Positions 1 to 8,999 of a stretch of 64,000 nt of DNA are shown one piece after another; positions within the stretch are counted from its first letter, which is position 1; each line of letters begins with the position of its first letter. Under the pieces are notes generated by a model. It was given only the letters and a program-made list of their open reading frames with translations. It had not been told where the DNA came from and made no database searches. Position numbers and translations under genes: made by a program. This stretch comes from Exiguobacterium undae DSM 14481 (GTDB lineage: Bacteria > Bacillota > Bacilli > Exiguobacteriales > Exiguobacteriaceae): the NCBI RefSeq assembly GCF_000620805.1, contig NZ_KK211187.1, positions 2,481,389 to 2,545,388 of the forward strand. The letters run 5' to 3'.

Positions 1-94
1 CTTGCGCTTCATTCATTGTTTGTATCCGAAGATACGTTTTTTGCCTCATCGTTCAGTTTTCAAAGTTCGTCGTGTCGTTTTCAGCGACTTTAAT
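1..94 (-). other. Probable rRNA operon leader, transcribed leftward
   Basis: Read on the minus strand, this stretch follows two strong tandem promoters. It contains CTTTGAAAACTGAAC (positions 65-51), which resembles the conserved CTTTGAAAACT element found in leaders and spacers of Bacillales rRNA operons. No protein-coding frame here has a ribosome-binding site. In Bacillus subtilis ygxA, the first gene to the right, lies next to an rRNA operon, which fits. The 16S gene itself would lie outside the window, so this is an inference. Confidence 0.6.
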
Positions 95-123
95 AAGATA
101 TCACGGAATAACTTATGCGTCAA
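95..123 (-). promoter_or_regulatory. Sigma-A promoter P2 of the putative rRNA operon
   Basis: On the minus strand the -35 box TTGACG (123-118) and the -10 box TATCTT (100-95) are 17 bases apart. This is the nearer of two tandem promoters pointing out of the window. Confidence 0.7.
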
Positions 124-178
124 TCCTTTTTTCAAATTAATTTATCGCGTCATCGGCGTGTGCCTGTCGACATGTATT

Positions 179-207
179 AATATACTATCTCGAGATAATA
201 ACGTCAA
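179..207 (-). promoter_or_regulatory. Sigma-A promoter P1 of the putative rRNA operon
   Basis: On the minus strand the -35 box TTGACG (207-202) and the -10 box TATATT (184-179) are 17 bases apart. The spacer contains the perfect 12-base palindrome TATCTCGAGATA (186-197). Tandem strong promoters about 85 bases apart are typical of rRNA operons. Confidence 0.7.
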
Positions 208-278
208 CACTTTTCCCTTAATTTTTATTGTGTTATTTTTTCCTTCTATAATATGCCGACGTTTTTTATTTTAACCAA

Positions 279-309
279 TTAAAAAAACCGGTCTATTAGA
301 CGACCGGTT
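279..309 (-). terminator. Intrinsic terminator after ygxA
   Basis: On the minus strand ACCGGTC and GACCGGT form a stem followed by a run of seven T. The stem overlaps the ygxA stop codon. Confidence 0.8.
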
Positions 310-1165
310 CATACGTTACGAGTTCTACTCCCAAACCTTTTGTCCGTTGATAAGAAATACGAACCAATCCTTTACGGATAAAGAAATCAATCAGACTGCC
401 TAAGTCCACTTTCAGCTCTTCCAAACGATCGTCTTCCATCAACTCATACATCGTCCACGGCCGATCGTGTTCCCGCATCACTTCAAATAAGTATTTCCCA
501 CCGGACAATACCTTGGACTGCAACAAGTGCTCGAGACCAATCAACGCTAAATGAATCCGTTGCTCCAATGTTTCTTCGCTTAATAATAATTGCTCATACA
601 GCTTGTAGACGTCCGGATCGTCTAAACGTGCCTGTTCCCAAACGACGACTTCCGGGTGTGCCCCTTTTTCGAGAACCGACAACCGCGCCAAATGATGCAA
701 GGCATGGTGGACATGCGTGTAGGCGTCATAGTAGTTTCCGCGACTGAACAGATTTCTTCCGTCCTGAAAACGGCGCAACAGTTTCGCGAACGACAGGGAC
801 ATCTGCAAACATCGTTCCGTCTCCGGAAAATTAAGTAATTGTTTTTTTAAGTCCGTCAAATAATCATTTCGTTCAAAAATGATGGTCCCTTCTGATATCC
901 AATGAACCGCTCGCCGATTCGCATTTAAGATCAGCCAACGCGATAAGACCTGTTCGTTTACAAGATGTAACGAAACGCGTAATGTATCCAAACGGTAATG
1001 TTTGACCGTCCATTCAATTGATGGATCACGTGTGATCACTAGAAGCAAGACATCAAATTGATCCGTCAGCGAGTCTCTTGGCTGTCTTTTTTCAACGGAG
1101 ATGATTCCCTGCGTCTCCGGATAAGCTGCATATTCCGAATAAATCGTGCGTGTCACTTGTTCCAT
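296..1165 (-). CDS. ygxA: Nucleotidyltransferase-like protein YgxA
   Basis: This 289-residue protein resembles YgxA of Bacillus, a nucleotidyltransferase-like protein of unknown substrate. The N-terminal 100 residues are compatible with a degenerate nucleotidyltransferase fold (a DVLLLVITRD segment after residue 35). The rest is helical and substrate-domain-like. No clear catalytic GS...DxD motif is visible, so enzymatic activity is doubtful. Recognition rests on sequence feel plus position: ygzB and perR follow, as in B. subtilis. It is monocistronic, with its own terminator, and diverges from ygzB across about 130 bases. Confidence 0.7.
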   Translation of the reverse strand: MEQVTRTIYSEYAAYPETQGIISVEKRQPRDSLTDQFDVLLLVITRDPSIEWTVKHYRLDTLRVSLHLVNEQVLSRWLILNANRRAVHWISEGTIIFERNDYLTDLKKQLLNFPETERCLQMSLSFAKLLRRFQDGRNLFSRGNYYDAYTHVHHALHHLARLSVLEKGAHPEVVVWEQARLDDPDVYKLYEQLLLSEETLEQRIHLALIGLEHLLQSKVLSGGKYLFEVMREHDRPWTMYELMEDDRLEELKVDLGSLIDFFIRKGLVRISYQRTKGLGVELVTYEPVV

Positions 1166-1299
1166 TTCCCTCTCACCCTTCTTTGCTCCGTACTCATCAC
1201 TCTGATCATTCGTCCGTTACCATTTTCGACAAAAAATCAACCGTTCCTGCTTCAGACTCGATCCAACAATATGCTAGACTGACTACAGGGGGAATTCAT

Positions 1300-1662
1300 G
1301 TGAAAAAACAACGTAAAAATAAAATAAACCGTGCCCGTAACTTGGCAATGTTCCTTGTTTTCGGCGGCATGCTTGTCATGTACGGCGGTCTTTTGTTAAA
1401 ACAATTCGAAATCATCATGGTCATTTTAATGCTGGTCGGATTTGTCATGGTGCTTGCAAGTACAGCCCTTTATTTCCTCATCGGACTAACTTCGACGAAA
1501 GCCGCTGTTGTCACCTGTCCGAACTGCGGAAAGGAAACGAAGGTTCTGGGCCGGGTCGATTTATGTATGCACTGCGACGAACCGCTGACGATGGACCGAA
1601 ATCTTGAAGGTAAAGAATTTGATGAAAAATACAATAAACACAGTAAACGAGCTCCCCGCTAA
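1300..1662 (+). CDS. ygzB: Small membrane protein YgzB (DUF2614 type)
   Basis: This 120-residue protein has two hydrophobic segments near residues 12-32 and 38-62. A soluble tail follows with a CPNCGKE and a CMHCDE pair, suggesting a small metal-binding knuckle. The open frame extends upstream, but the real start is GTG at 1300, with AGGGGG seven bases before it and the basic KKQRKNKINRARN start typical of the family. The family is conserved beside perR in Bacillales, and its function is unknown. It is convergent with perR and separated from it by a short hairpin. Confidence 0.8.
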   Translation: MKKQRKNKINRARNLAMFLVFGGMLVMYGGLLLKQFEIIMVILMLVGFVMVLASTALYFLIGLTSTKAAVVTCPNCGKETKVLGRVDLCMHCDEPLTMDRNLEGKEFDEKYNKHSKRAPR

Positions 1663-1678
1663 AGGAAGCTCGTTTTTT
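1648..1678 (+). terminator. Terminator after ygzB
   Basis: ACGAGCT and AGCTCGT pair around the stop codon and are followed by TTTTTT. Confidence 0.7.
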
Positions 1679-2112
1679 CATTGCACCTTCGATTGGCAGT
1701 CCGGACAAGTTCCGTATACTTCTAAACGATGACGATCCACTTTGAAACCTGTCAAGTGGGCAGCAACCGTCTCGACGTCGTCAAGAACAGGGTAATTGAA
1801 GTCCACGATTTTTCCGCAGCCTTCACAAATCATATGATAATGGCGAGTCGTGACAAAGTCGAAGCGACTCGACGCATCCCCATAATTCATCTCTTCTACG
1901 ATTCCTTTTTCCCGGAAGACCCGTAAGTTATTATAAACCGTCGCCACACTCATATTTGGAAAACGATGTTCGAGCGCACGATAAATTTCATCTGCTGTCG
2001 GATGGGTATGTCCCGTCGTTAAATATTCCAAAATCGCATGACGTTGTGGTGTCATCCGAACGCCTGATTCACGTAAAGAGCGTACTGCATCATCTAGCAT
2101 CTCGTTCGCCAC
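1678..2112 (-). CDS. perR: Peroxide-sensing transcriptional repressor PerR (Fur family)
   Basis: This 144-residue Fur-family protein aligns almost residue for residue with B. subtilis PerR. It has a winged helix over residues 1-80 with the [12 protein letters not shown] and [14 protein letters not shown] helices. The regulatory metal ligands H37, D85, H91, H93 and D104 are all present, as are the structural zinc cysteines C96, C99, C136 and C139. In the family, iron-bound PerR is inactivated when peroxide oxidises His37 or His91. The start is GTG at 2112 with GAGGGG upstream. A Per box lies 38-52 bases upstream, so autoregulation is expected. Likely targets in this window include the zosA region. 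Confidence 0.95.
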   Translation of the reverse strand: MANEMLDDAVRSLRESGVRMTPQRHAILEYLTTGHTHPTADEIYRALEHRFPNMSVATVYNNLRVFREKGIVEEMNYGDASSRFDFVTTRHYHMICEGCGKIVDFNYPVLDDVETVAAHLTGFKVDRHRLEVYGTCPDCQSKVQ

Positions 2113-2149
2113 GTCATCCCCTCATTTCTATCTTTCATTGATTATTAGA

Positions 2150-2164
2150 TTGTAATCTTTATAA
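2150..2164. promoter_or_regulatory. Per box upstream of perR
   Basis: TTGTAATCTTTATAA matches the Bacillus Per box TTATAATNATTATAA at 12 of 14 defined positions. It sits between perR and hemL, so it could act on either gene. Autoregulation of perR is the known arrangement. Confidence 0.65.
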
Positions 2165-2221
2165 TTAGTCTACCTACATTCTTTCTTTCCGTCAACGGCT
2201 CTGCTCCCCGTTTGACGGACA

Positions 2222-2230
2222 TGATACAAT
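2222..2230 (+). promoter_or_regulatory. Extended -10 promoter element for hemL
   Basis: TGATACAAT is a TGn-extended -10 box 45 bases before the hemL start. The matching -35 region is poor, as expected for extended -10 promoters. Confidence 0.4.
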
Positions 2231-2274
2231 CATATCGTGATATTTTTCACGTATCAATGATTGGAGGAATCATC

Positions 2275-3573
2275 ATGTCAACTCACGCAAACCGCCCAAC
2301 TTCCGAAGCATTATACGAAGTGGCACAAAAATGTATCGTCGGAGGCGTCAACAGTCCCTCCCGTTCTTATAAGGCAGTCGGAGGCGGTGCCCCCGTTTAT
2401 ATGGAACGCGGAGAAGGTGCTTATTTTTATGATGTCGACGGCAATCGTTATATTGATTACTTAGCAGCTTACGGACCGATCATCACAGGTCACGGTCACC
2501 CTCATATTACGGAAGCGATCACGAACGCTTCAAAAAACGGCTTATTGTACGGGACACCGCATCGTCTGGAAATCGATTTTGCCCACAAACTCCAACAAGC
2601 GATCCCGTCTTTGGAAAAGGTCCGCTTTACGAACTCTGGAACAGAGGCCGTCATGACGACGATTCGCGTCGCCCGCGCCTACACGGGACGTGAACTCGTC
2701 GTCAAGTTCAGCGGATGCTACCATGGTCACTCGGACTTGATGCTGATTGCAGCTGGTAGTGGTCCCGCGACCCTCGGTTCACCTGATTCAGCCGGTGTGA
2801 CGAAAGCAACTGCCAAAGAAGTCATTACGACACCGTTCAACGATATTGAAGCATATCGTCAGATCATGCAGGAATGGGGCGACCAAGTCGCCTGTGTCCT
2901 CGTCGAACCCATCGTCGGAAACTTCGGGATTGTTGAACCACAACCCGGTTTCCTCGAAGCAATCAATGAAATCACTCACGAACATGGTGCACTCGTCATC
3001 TATGATGAAGTCATCACGGCTTTCCGTTTCATGTACGGCAGTGCCCAGGAACTGCTGAACATCCGTCCGGACATGACCGCACTCGGAAAAATCATCGGTG
3101 GCGGTTTGCCGATTGGTGCATATGGCGGTCGCCAGGACATTATGGAACACGTCGCACCACTCGGTCCGGCTTATCAGGCGGGAACGATGGCCGGTAACCC
3201 GGCTTCAATGGCTGCCGGAATCGCTTGCCTTGAGTTACTCGAACAGCCGGGTGTTTACGAAGAGTTCGATCGCCTTGGCGCAAAGCTCGAACAGGGTATT
3301 CTCGAAGCAGCAGACACACATGCTGTCACGATTACGATCAACCGCCTCAAAGGAGCCTTGACGGTCTACTTCACGGATGAGACGGTCGTTGATTATTTAG
3401 GAGCAGAGCGTGCAGACAGTGAAATGTTCGGCCGTTTCTTCAAGCTGATGCTTGAACAGGGCGTTAACCTTGCCCCTTCTAAATACGAAGCCTGGTTCTT
3501 GACGACCGCTCACACAGAAGCAGACATCGACGAGACGATTGCTGCCGTCAATCGTGCTTTCGCACAACTGTAA
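2275..3573 (+). CDS. hemL: Glutamate-1-semialdehyde 2,1-aminomutase
   Basis: This 432-residue PLP enzyme converts glutamate-1-semialdehyde to 5-aminolevulinate in the C5 haem pathway. The [18 protein letters not shown] and [15 protein letters not shown] segments are characteristic. DEV (residues 244-246) is the PLP-ring aspartate region, and K272 in [17 protein letters not shown] is the Schiff-base lysine. The start at 2275 is set by GGAGG seven bases upstream; the in-frame upstream extension has no support. In B. subtilis the paralogue gsaB sits next to ygaD and near perR, the same neighbourhood as here, so this could be the second, non-haem-operon copy. Confidence 0.93.
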   Translation: MSTHANRPTSEALYEVAQKCIVGGVNSPSRSYKAVGGGAPVYMERGEGAYFYDVDGNRYIDYLAAYGPIITGHGHPHITEAITNASKNGLLYGTPHRLEIDFAHKLQQAIPSLEKVRFTNSGTEAVMTTIRVARAYTGRELVVKFSGCYHGHSDLMLIAAGSGPATLGSPDSAGVTKATAKEVITTPFNDIEAYRQIMQEWGDQVACVLVEPIVGNFGIVEPQPGFLEAINEITHEHGALVIYDEVITAFRFMYGSAQELLNIRPDMTALGKIIGGGLPIGAYGGRQDIMEHVAPLGPAYQAGTMAGNPASMAAGIACLELLEQPGVYEEFDRLGAKLEQGILEAADTHAVTITINRLKGALTVYFTDETVVDYLGAERADSEMFGRFFKLMLEQGVNLAPSKYEAWFLTTAHTEADIDETIAAVNRAFAQL

Positions 3574-3591
3574 GCTGTTCACCTTTCATTA

Positions 3592-3630
3592 CAAAAAAGC
3601 TATTCCGTTTTTACGGAATAGCTTTTTTTT
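3592..3630. terminator. Bidirectional terminator between hemL and the ABC exporter
   Basis: AAAAGCTATTCCG and CGGAATAGCTTTT form a long stem with A and T runs on the two sides. It serves both convergent genes. Confidence 0.9.
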
Positions 3631-5420
3631 CATTCGACGAGCTCTAGGTTTTGGATCGCATACAGTTCAAAGTAAGCACCACGTTTACGCATCAAGTCTT
3701 CATGACGTCCCATCTCCGTAATTTGACCGTTCTCGATGACAACGATTTTATCTGCATCGGTGATGGTCGAAAGACGGTGGGCGACGGTAAACGTCGTTCG
3801 TCCTTTGGCGAGACGCGCCAGTGAATCTTGAATCATCGCTTCACTTTCTAAATCCAACGCACTTGTCGCTTCATCTAAAATCAAGATTGGTGGATTTTTC
3901 AGGAAGACACGGGCAATCGCCAGACGCTGTTTTTGTCCGCCTGATAATTTAACACCTCGTTCGCCGACCGGTGTTTTGTATCCATCTTGCAGTCGTTCGA
4001 TGAATTCATGGGCATTGGCGGCTTTCGCTGCAGCAATGACCTGTTCATCCGTCGCCTCCGGATTTCCCATCTTGATGTTCATCTCGACCGATTCACTGAA
4101 CAGAATCGATTCTTGCATGACCATTCCGATTTGATCACGCAGACCACGCAACTTCAAATCGCGAATGTCGACGCCGTCAAGGGTAATCCGTCCGGAAGAG
4201 ACGTCATAAAAACGCGGAATCAGACTGACGAGGGTTGATTTCCCTCCGCCAGACATGCCGACGAAAGCAATCCGTTCCCCGGCCTGAACGTCGAGCGTCA
4301 AACCGTTGATCGCCCGTTCGCCCCCTTCTTCATACGAGAAGCTGATATTTTCAAATTGAACGTTCCCTTTGACAGCAACCGGATTTTTAGCTGTCGCTTT
4401 CTCCGTGATGTCATACGGTTCATCCAAAAATTCGAACATCCGGTCCATCGAGGCAATCGACTGGGTCAATGTCGTCGATGAGTTGACGAGCCGTCCGAGC
4501 GGTGCGTATAGACGGTCGATATAGGCGATGAAGGCCACCATCGTCCCAAGTGATTCTTGACCGTTCAAGACAAGGAAGGCCGCAGCACCAAAAATCAAGA
4601 TGGGTGCAAAATCAGTAATCGTCGAGACGACGACATATGTCCGGGCGTTCCAGTTGGTTTGGCGTAACGCAGCTGTCAAGAATCCGTCATTTTGCTTTTT
4701 AAAGGCACGGTTTTCATGGGGTTCGAGCGCAAAACTGCGGATGACGGCCATGCCATTGACCCGTTCCGTCAAGTGACCTTGCAGTTCAGCCAGTGCCGCG
4801 GACCGGTCACGTGTCAGACTGCGGAGCCGGCCGTAGAAAAATTTCACGGCAAGCGCATAAAACGGCAACGGGATGATGGCAACGAGTGTCAGCTTTGGAT
4901 CAATGGTCCACATGATGGCAATCGCAATCAAAATCGTAATCATATCGAGCCACAAGTTCATCAGACCGGTCACGACAAAGTCTTTTGTTTGTTCGACGTC
5001 ATTAATGATCCGTGAGATGACCTCACCTGTTTTCGAATTTGAATAAAACCGAAGTGATAATTTCTGTACATGATCAAACAGTCGATTCCGGACATCAAAC
5101 AGAATTTTCGAAGCGGACCACTGGGCAAGGTATTGCCGGATGTACTCGAGCGGTGGTTTGACGACGAGGAAGACGAAGAAACCGGCTCCGATCAGATACG
5201 CCAACTCTTTACTGCGTTCCGCCAATGGCACAGTCGTCGTCTCAGATAATAAATTGTCGATAATGTATTTATAGAGTAACGGTAACCCTAACGGAATCGA
5301 GAATTTGATGATTCCGACAAACACGGTCAGGAGGATTTGTTTCTTGTATGGTTTGACGAATTCCATGTATCGCCGGATCGAACCTTTTTCTTTTAATCGT
5401 ACTTGTTTTGTTCTAGCCAT
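3630..5420 (-). CDS. ygaD: Homodimer-type ABC exporter, YgaD-like
   Basis: This 596-residue half-transporter fuses a six-helix export domain (residues 1-320) to an ATPase domain. The ATPase has Walker A (GMSGGGKST), the LSGGQKQR signature, Walker B (ILILDEATSALD, with catalytic Glu) and the switch His (VAHRLS). All motifs are canonical, so it can work as a homodimer of the MsbA/LmrA type. It sits beside hemL as ygaD does in B. subtilis. The substrate is unknown; lipid or drug export is the family norm. The start ATG has AAGGG six bases upstream. The upstream ygaC-like gene ends in its own terminator, so this gene probably has its own promoter. Confidence 0.85.
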   Translation of the reverse strand: MARTKQVRLKEKGSIRRYMEFVKPYKKQILLTVFVGIIKFSIPLGLPLLYKYIIDNLLSETTTVPLAERSKELAYLIGAGFFVFLVVKPPLEYIRQYLAQWSASKILFDVRNRLFDHVQKLSLRFYSNSKTGEVISRIINDVEQTKDFVVTGLMNLWLDMITILIAIAIMWTIDPKLTLVAIIPLPFYALAVKFFYGRLRSLTRDRSAALAELQGHLTERVNGMAVIRSFALEPHENRAFKKQNDGFLTAALRQTNWNARTYVVVSTITDFAPILIFGAAAFLVLNGQESLGTMVAFIAYIDRLYAPLGRLVNSSTTLTQSIASMDRMFEFLDEPYDITEKATAKNPVAVKGNVQFENISFSYEEGGERAINGLTLDVQAGERIAFVGMSGGGKSTLVSLIPRFYDVSSGRITLDGVDIRDLKLRGLRDQIGMVMQESILFSESVEMNIKMGNPEATDEQVIAAAKAANAHEFIERLQDGYKTPVGERGVKLSGGQKQRLAIARVFLKNPPILILDEATSALDLESEAMIQDSLARLAKGRTTFTVAHRLSTITDADKIVVIENGQITEMGRHEDLMRKRGAYFELYAIQNLELVE

Positions 5421-5440
5421 GTGTTTCCCTTCTTTCCACT

Positions 5441-5468
5441 AAAAAAAGACGATGGCGAACCATCATCT
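5441..5468 (-). terminator. Terminator after the YgaC-like gene
   Basis: On the minus strand GATGATGG, a TTCG loop and CCATCGTC are followed by seven T. The stem starts inside the end of the coding region. Confidence 0.85.
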
Positions 5469-6005
5469 CCGATATCTTGTTTCGTATTCACGATACCACG
5501 TTTCAACGAATGCTGGATTAAACGGACCCTTCCGACTCCGAATCCATTGAATCAAAATTTGGACGTTGTCTTTTAGAATACGATCAATCGCTTTCGGATA
5601 ATTCATCTCGCGGCGATGTTTTTCGTACTCGTCCTCATCCAAAATCATGTAAGACATGTCTGGATACACCTTGATGTCTAAATCATAATCAATGTACTTG
5701 ACTGCTCGATCCTTTTCATCAAACGTCGAAGGTGACCCTAAGTTGCAGTAATAGTAGATTCCGTCTTCACGGATCATACAAATTACATTAAACCAGAGTT
5801 CTGTCGAAAAATAACAAATCGCGGGTTCGCGTGTCCGCCACTGACGACCATCCGATTCACTGACCATGATCCGGTCATTGAATCCAATCAATTCTTCATC
5901 CGTCGATTTAAGCACGAGCGTTTCTTCCCAAACTCTGTGTAAGCTGCCGTTATGTTTGAAACTTTGAATCTCAATCTTGCTACTTTCTTTTGGGAATCGA
6001 CTCAT
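5463..6005 (-). CDS. ygaC: YgaC-type DUF402 nucleoside tri/diphosphate phosphatase
   Basis: This 180-residue protein belongs to the DUF402 (Ntdp) family, represented by B. subtilis YgaC and a Staphylococcus aureus enzyme with nucleoside tri/diphosphatase activity. The core has [16 protein letters not shown], then DLDIKVYPD and LDEDEYEKH, an acidic cluster fitting the divalent-metal site of the family. The length matches the family. The start ATG has AAAGGAG six bases before it. Its physiological substrate is not known. Its place next to ygaD matches B. subtilis. Confidence 0.85.
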   Translation of the reverse strand: MSRFPKESSKIEIQSFKHNGSLHRVWEETLVLKSTDEELIGFNDRIMVSESDGRQWRTREPAICYFSTELWFNVICMIREDGIYYYCNLGSPSTFDEKDRAVKYIDYDLDIKVYPDMSYMILDEDEYEKHRREMNYPKAIDRILKDNVQILIQWIRSRKGPFNPAFVETWYREYETRYRR

Positions 6006-6122
6006 GTGCTACTCCTTTCTGAAGCTTTTTATTCAGTTTTTTCTCTACTCTCGTGCTTATTATACCCATTTTCAGAACACATGAAAAACGAAAGGCTATT
6101 TTTTCAGGAAAATGACTGGTAT

Positions 6123-6548
6123 TTATTTTGAAAAATGATGCAAGATGGCTTGTTTTCGTTGCTGAAACATCGGCCGAAGAATAAAGGCGTCGACAAACCA
6201 TTTTGGAAAATAGGATTTATAGATTAAGTCGTCAATCATGTATAAGCCATCCTGACGTTCTTCGACACGGTGTGTATGACACCACGCAGCGAAAGGAAAC
6301 GGCACCTTCACTCCGACGTCAACAAATGCATCTTTTCCGACCATCGGGATGATTGAATCCCACTGTACAAAAATCGGCGGTACCCCGACCTTCAGCTGGA
6401 TCGTATTGCCGGCATATGTCCGGGTGTCACCGATGGTCTGAACTTTGGGAAAAGTCGTCATCCCGGTCAATGCTTTGGCATCACTTAAAAATAACCAAGC
6501 TTGTTCTTTTGTCGTCGGGACACGGGTTTCCGTCATAAAACGATTCAT
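6123..6548 (-). CDS. SRPBCC-fold (START-like) protein
   Basis: This 141-residue protein looks like a SRPBCC/polyketide-cyclase-like ligand-binding fold. The N-terminal strand is followed by TTKEQAWLFLSDAKALTGM, typical of the first helix pair in this superfamily. A C-terminal amphipathic helix (residues 115-140) would cap the cavity. The ligand is unknown. Its ATG overlaps the mutY stop by one base (TAATG), so the two are translationally coupled in one operon. No function should be assumed from this coupling. Confidence 0.7.
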   Translation of the reverse strand: MNRFMTETRVPTTKEQAWLFLSDAKALTGMTTFPKVQTIGDTRTYAGNTIQLKVGVPPIFVQWDSIIPMVGKDAFVDVGVKVPFPFAAWCHTHRVEERQDGLYMIDDLIYKSYFPKWFVDAFILRPMFQQRKQAILHHFSK

Positions 6549-7564
6549 TAAAGTTCCTCCTTTAGTAGACGATCAATCTTCATCTGGGCGACTGAAATCG
6601 GTTGCTTGGCATATGTTTGTTCATCCATCAAGACGGTCCCTTCCGGTTGGGTCGTGACACGATAGACGGTAATGTCCCAAATCCGGTGGGAAAAGATATG
6701 TTTGACACTGCCGATACGCGTTCCCGGCTGCTCTTCTGACGTTTCGACCAGAGGGTATTGCCACATGCCCGCGAGGAGTCCTGTATCGGGACGTTGCATG
6801 ACTGCCACTTGACCGTTTTCTTCATATACCAAGGCGTCATACTGAATCGTCTGCGTTTTCCCTTTTTTGGTTTTGACCGGAAGCTCTGCTTGAACAGACC
6901 GCTCGTAGGCGAAACAGACATCATTGACCGGACAAAGTCCACACATCGGTGATTTTGGCGTACAGACCATCGCGCCCAGTTCCATCAAGCCTTGATTGAA
7001 ACTTGAAGGATCCGTGTGATCAATCAACTCATGGACAGCAGCTTCGAATACTTTTCGTGTTTTCGGAGCGGCGATGTCGTCATAAATCCCCAAGACCCGT
7101 GATAAGACACGCATGACGTTCCCGTCAACAGCCGGCTCCGGATGGCCGTAAGCGATAGAGAGCACGGCACCCGTCGTATAGGGACCGACCCCCCGCAAAC
7201 TTTCGAACCGTTCCTTTTCATCCGGTACGATTCCGCCGTATTTTTCAACAACTTCCTGAACGGCGATTTGAAGGTTCTTAACACGGGAATAGTACCCTAA
7301 GCCTTCCCAGTATTTTAAGACTTCACTTTGTTCCGCCGAAGCCAAGTCGTGTGGTGTCGGAAAGCGTTCCGTGAAGCGGTGATAATAAGGAATCACCGTA
7401 TCGACCCGTGTCTGTTGCAACATGATCTCACTGATCCAGATATGGTAAGGATTTTTCGTTTCACGCCATGGAAGTTGCCGTTGTTCCCGCAAGAACCATT
7501 GCACCAGTTCGGTTGTAAAATGTTGCTTATTAAAGTTTGTGAAATATTCTGTAACGAGAGTCAA
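6548..7564 (-). CDS. mutY: A/G-specific adenine DNA glycosylase MutY
   Basis: This 338-residue base-excision repair enzyme removes adenine mispaired with 8-oxoguanine. The helix-hairpin-helix domain carries catalytic E46 (SEIMLQQTRVDTV) and D147 (AVDGNVMRVL). The 4Fe-4S loop has C201, C208, C211 and C217 with the expected C-x6-C-x2-C-x5-C spacing. The C-terminal third (from about residue 230) is the NUDIX-like domain that recognises 8-oxoguanine. The start is TTG at 7564 with AGAGG seven bases upstream. It is divergent from yfhP, as yfhQ is in B. subtilis, and is the first gene of an operon with the SRPBCC gene. Confidence 0.93.
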   Translation of the reverse strand: MTLVTEYFTNFNKQHFTTELVQWFLREQRQLPWRETKNPYHIWISEIMLQQTRVDTVIPYYHRFTERFPTPHDLASAEQSEVLKYWEGLGYYSRVKNLQIAVQEVVEKYGGIVPDEKERFESLRGVGPYTTGAVLSIAYGHPEPAVDGNVMRVLSRVLGIYDDIAAPKTRKVFEAAVHELIDHTDPSSFNQGLMELGAMVCTPKSPMCGLCPVNDVCFAYERSVQAELPVKTKKGKTQTIQYDALVYEENGQVAVMQRPDTGLLAGMWQYPLVETSEEQPGTRIGSVKHIFSHRIWDITVYRVTTQPEGTVLMDEQTYAKQPISVAQMKIDRLLKEEL

Positions 7565-7673
7565 AATTCTACCTCTTTTCTGTCTGATACGTTATAGTAA
7601 GTTCAATTAACCATGAAATCACTCTACGATTCTTTTTATTATCTTGAATACTTTATAGAGGAGCGAATTCGCA

Positions 7674-8657
7674 TTGGATACTGGTACGCATATCGGAATG
7701 GGACTTTGTCTCGCCGCCATTTCAACACTTGAACCCGATGTCGCAGCAAGTGCTACACTGTTCGCTGCCGTCACCACTACAGCTTTGGTCGGTTCCCATG
7801 CTCCGGACTTTGATACTGTATTTAAATTTAAAGGCAACAGTGCCTATCTCAGACAACACCGTGGTAAATCACATGGCTTAATCGCTTTGATTGCTTGGCC
7901 GTTGTTGTTGGCGATCGTCATCGGCGCTTTATTTGGTGTTCCACCTACTTCATTATGGCTGATGGCACAGACCGCTGTCGCCCTTCATGTCTTCGTCGAT
8001 CTGTTTAATGCTTACGGCACACAGGCTCTCCACCCCTTTAAAAGGACTTGGATCGGATGGGGTGTCATCAATACATTTGACCCGTATCTGTTCACGATGT
8101 ATTACAGCGCGTTCGGCATCTGGCTGCTGACCCGGGCGACGATTGTCATCTTCCCGATTCTGATTGCAATCGTCATCATCTACTACGCCGTTCAGTTTAA
8201 GTTGCGAAACGACGCTTTGGCAACGGCAGCCCGTTACTATGGCGGAGCGCATAAGCTGTTTATTTCGCCCGGTATGAAATGGGATGAATGGCACGTCGCG
8301 GCCCGCTTGCGAAATGAATATGCTGTCGTCAAAATCAATGCCGGTACCGTCGTCGAATGCGGTAATTTCCGGATTAAGGACGAACCGCATGGAGACGAAT
8401 TATACGAAATCGTCAAAGAAAATGCCGATTTGCAAGCTTTTCTCGAATTCTCAAAAATTCACACGTATACCGTTTCACGAAAAGACGGGATTGTCGAATA
8501 CCGTTTCACAAACTTACGTTACTTTACGAAAGAAGTTTATCCGTTCGTCGCGGTTGTCCGGATCGATGCGACCTCCCGCCAGATCGTCAGCTCGTACACC
8601 GGCTGGGTCTTCAGTGAACGCACATTACAAAAAAAACTGGTTGTCCCTGCACTATGA
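7674..8657 (+). CDS. yfhP: YfhP-like membrane-bound hydrolase (DUF457/YdjM family)
   Basis: This 327-residue protein has an N-terminal MDTGTHIGMG with His near residue 6, then SHAPDFDTVFKF and HRGKSHGL. These are the conserved H/D residues of the YdjM/DUF457 metal-dependent membrane hydrolase family. Four hydrophobic segments lie between residues 20 and 180, followed by a soluble C-terminal domain. The start is TTG at 7674 with GAGGAG upstream. In B. subtilis yfhP represses or modulates other genes, but its biochemical activity is not established. It is divergent from mutY and ends in a shared terminator. Confidence 0.8.
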   Translation: MDTGTHIGMGLCLAAISTLEPDVAASATLFAAVTTTALVGSHAPDFDTVFKFKGNSAYLRQHRGKSHGLIALIAWPLLLAIVIGALFGVPPTSLWLMAQTAVALHVFVDLFNAYGTQALHPFKRTWIGWGVINTFDPYLFTMYYSAFGIWLLTRATIVIFPILIAIVIIYYAVQFKLRNDALATAARYYGGAHKLFISPGMKWDEWHVAARLRNEYAVVKINAGTVVECGNFRIKDEPHGDELYEIVKENADLQAFLEFSKIHTYTVSRKDGIVEYRFTNLRYFTKEVYPFVAVVRIDATSRQIVSSYTGWVFSERTLQKKLVVPAL

Positions 8658-8709
8658 ATAAAGGACTCGTTACCCGAAACAACTTCCGGGTCAACGAGTC
8701 CTTTTTTTT
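8658..8709. terminator. Bidirectional terminator between yfhP and yfhJ
   Basis: AAAGGACTCGTT and AACGAGTCCTTT form a stem with an inner CCG/CGG pair and are followed by a T run on the plus strand. It also ends the convergent yfhJ transcript. Confidence 0.9.
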
Positions 8710-8721
8710 GTTGCATCTGAA

Positions 8722-8997
8722 TCACTGGGTGTCGCGCCCGATCATCAGATGTTTGAATTTCTCATTTGTCGTGTTGAAACGATGAAGCATCGCTCCATGC
8801 TGTTTGATCTGTTGCTGAACGAAACGGACGGCAACAGCCTCGCCTTGATACTTTTCGCCCGCACGTGCGAGCGTCGCCTCGAAATCCTCCCACAGCACTT
8901 CGACCCATGTCAACGCTTCAAGCGGTGTCAGCGTCTCATTGACAAGTTGCAGTTCATTTGCCAGTCCTTGTAATGCTTCTGAACGATTTTGATCCAT
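8722..8997 (-). CDS. yfhJ: WVELL-family small protein YfhJ
   Basis: This 91-residue protein carries WVEVLWEDFEATLARAGEKY, the signature of the YfhJ (WVELL) family. It is all-alpha and soluble, with no known function. Three ATG codons occur in tandem at the 5' end. The third (8997) is best placed after AGGAGG, with seven bases between. The first overlaps the yfhH stop, so the pair is coupled. The same yfhH-yfhJ pair occurs in Bacillus. Confidence 0.85.
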   Translation of the reverse strand: MDQNRSEALQGLANELQLVNETLTPLEALTWVEVLWEDFEATLARAGEKYQGEAVAVRFVQQQIKQHGAMLHRFNTTNEKFKHLMIGRDTQ

Positions 8998-8999
8998 CA

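Noticed and set aside
2-274. 90-codon plus-strand frame at the left edge
   Set aside because: It runs antisense across two strong promoters and an rRNA-like leader, has no SD, and has an odd Phe/Arg-rich composition.
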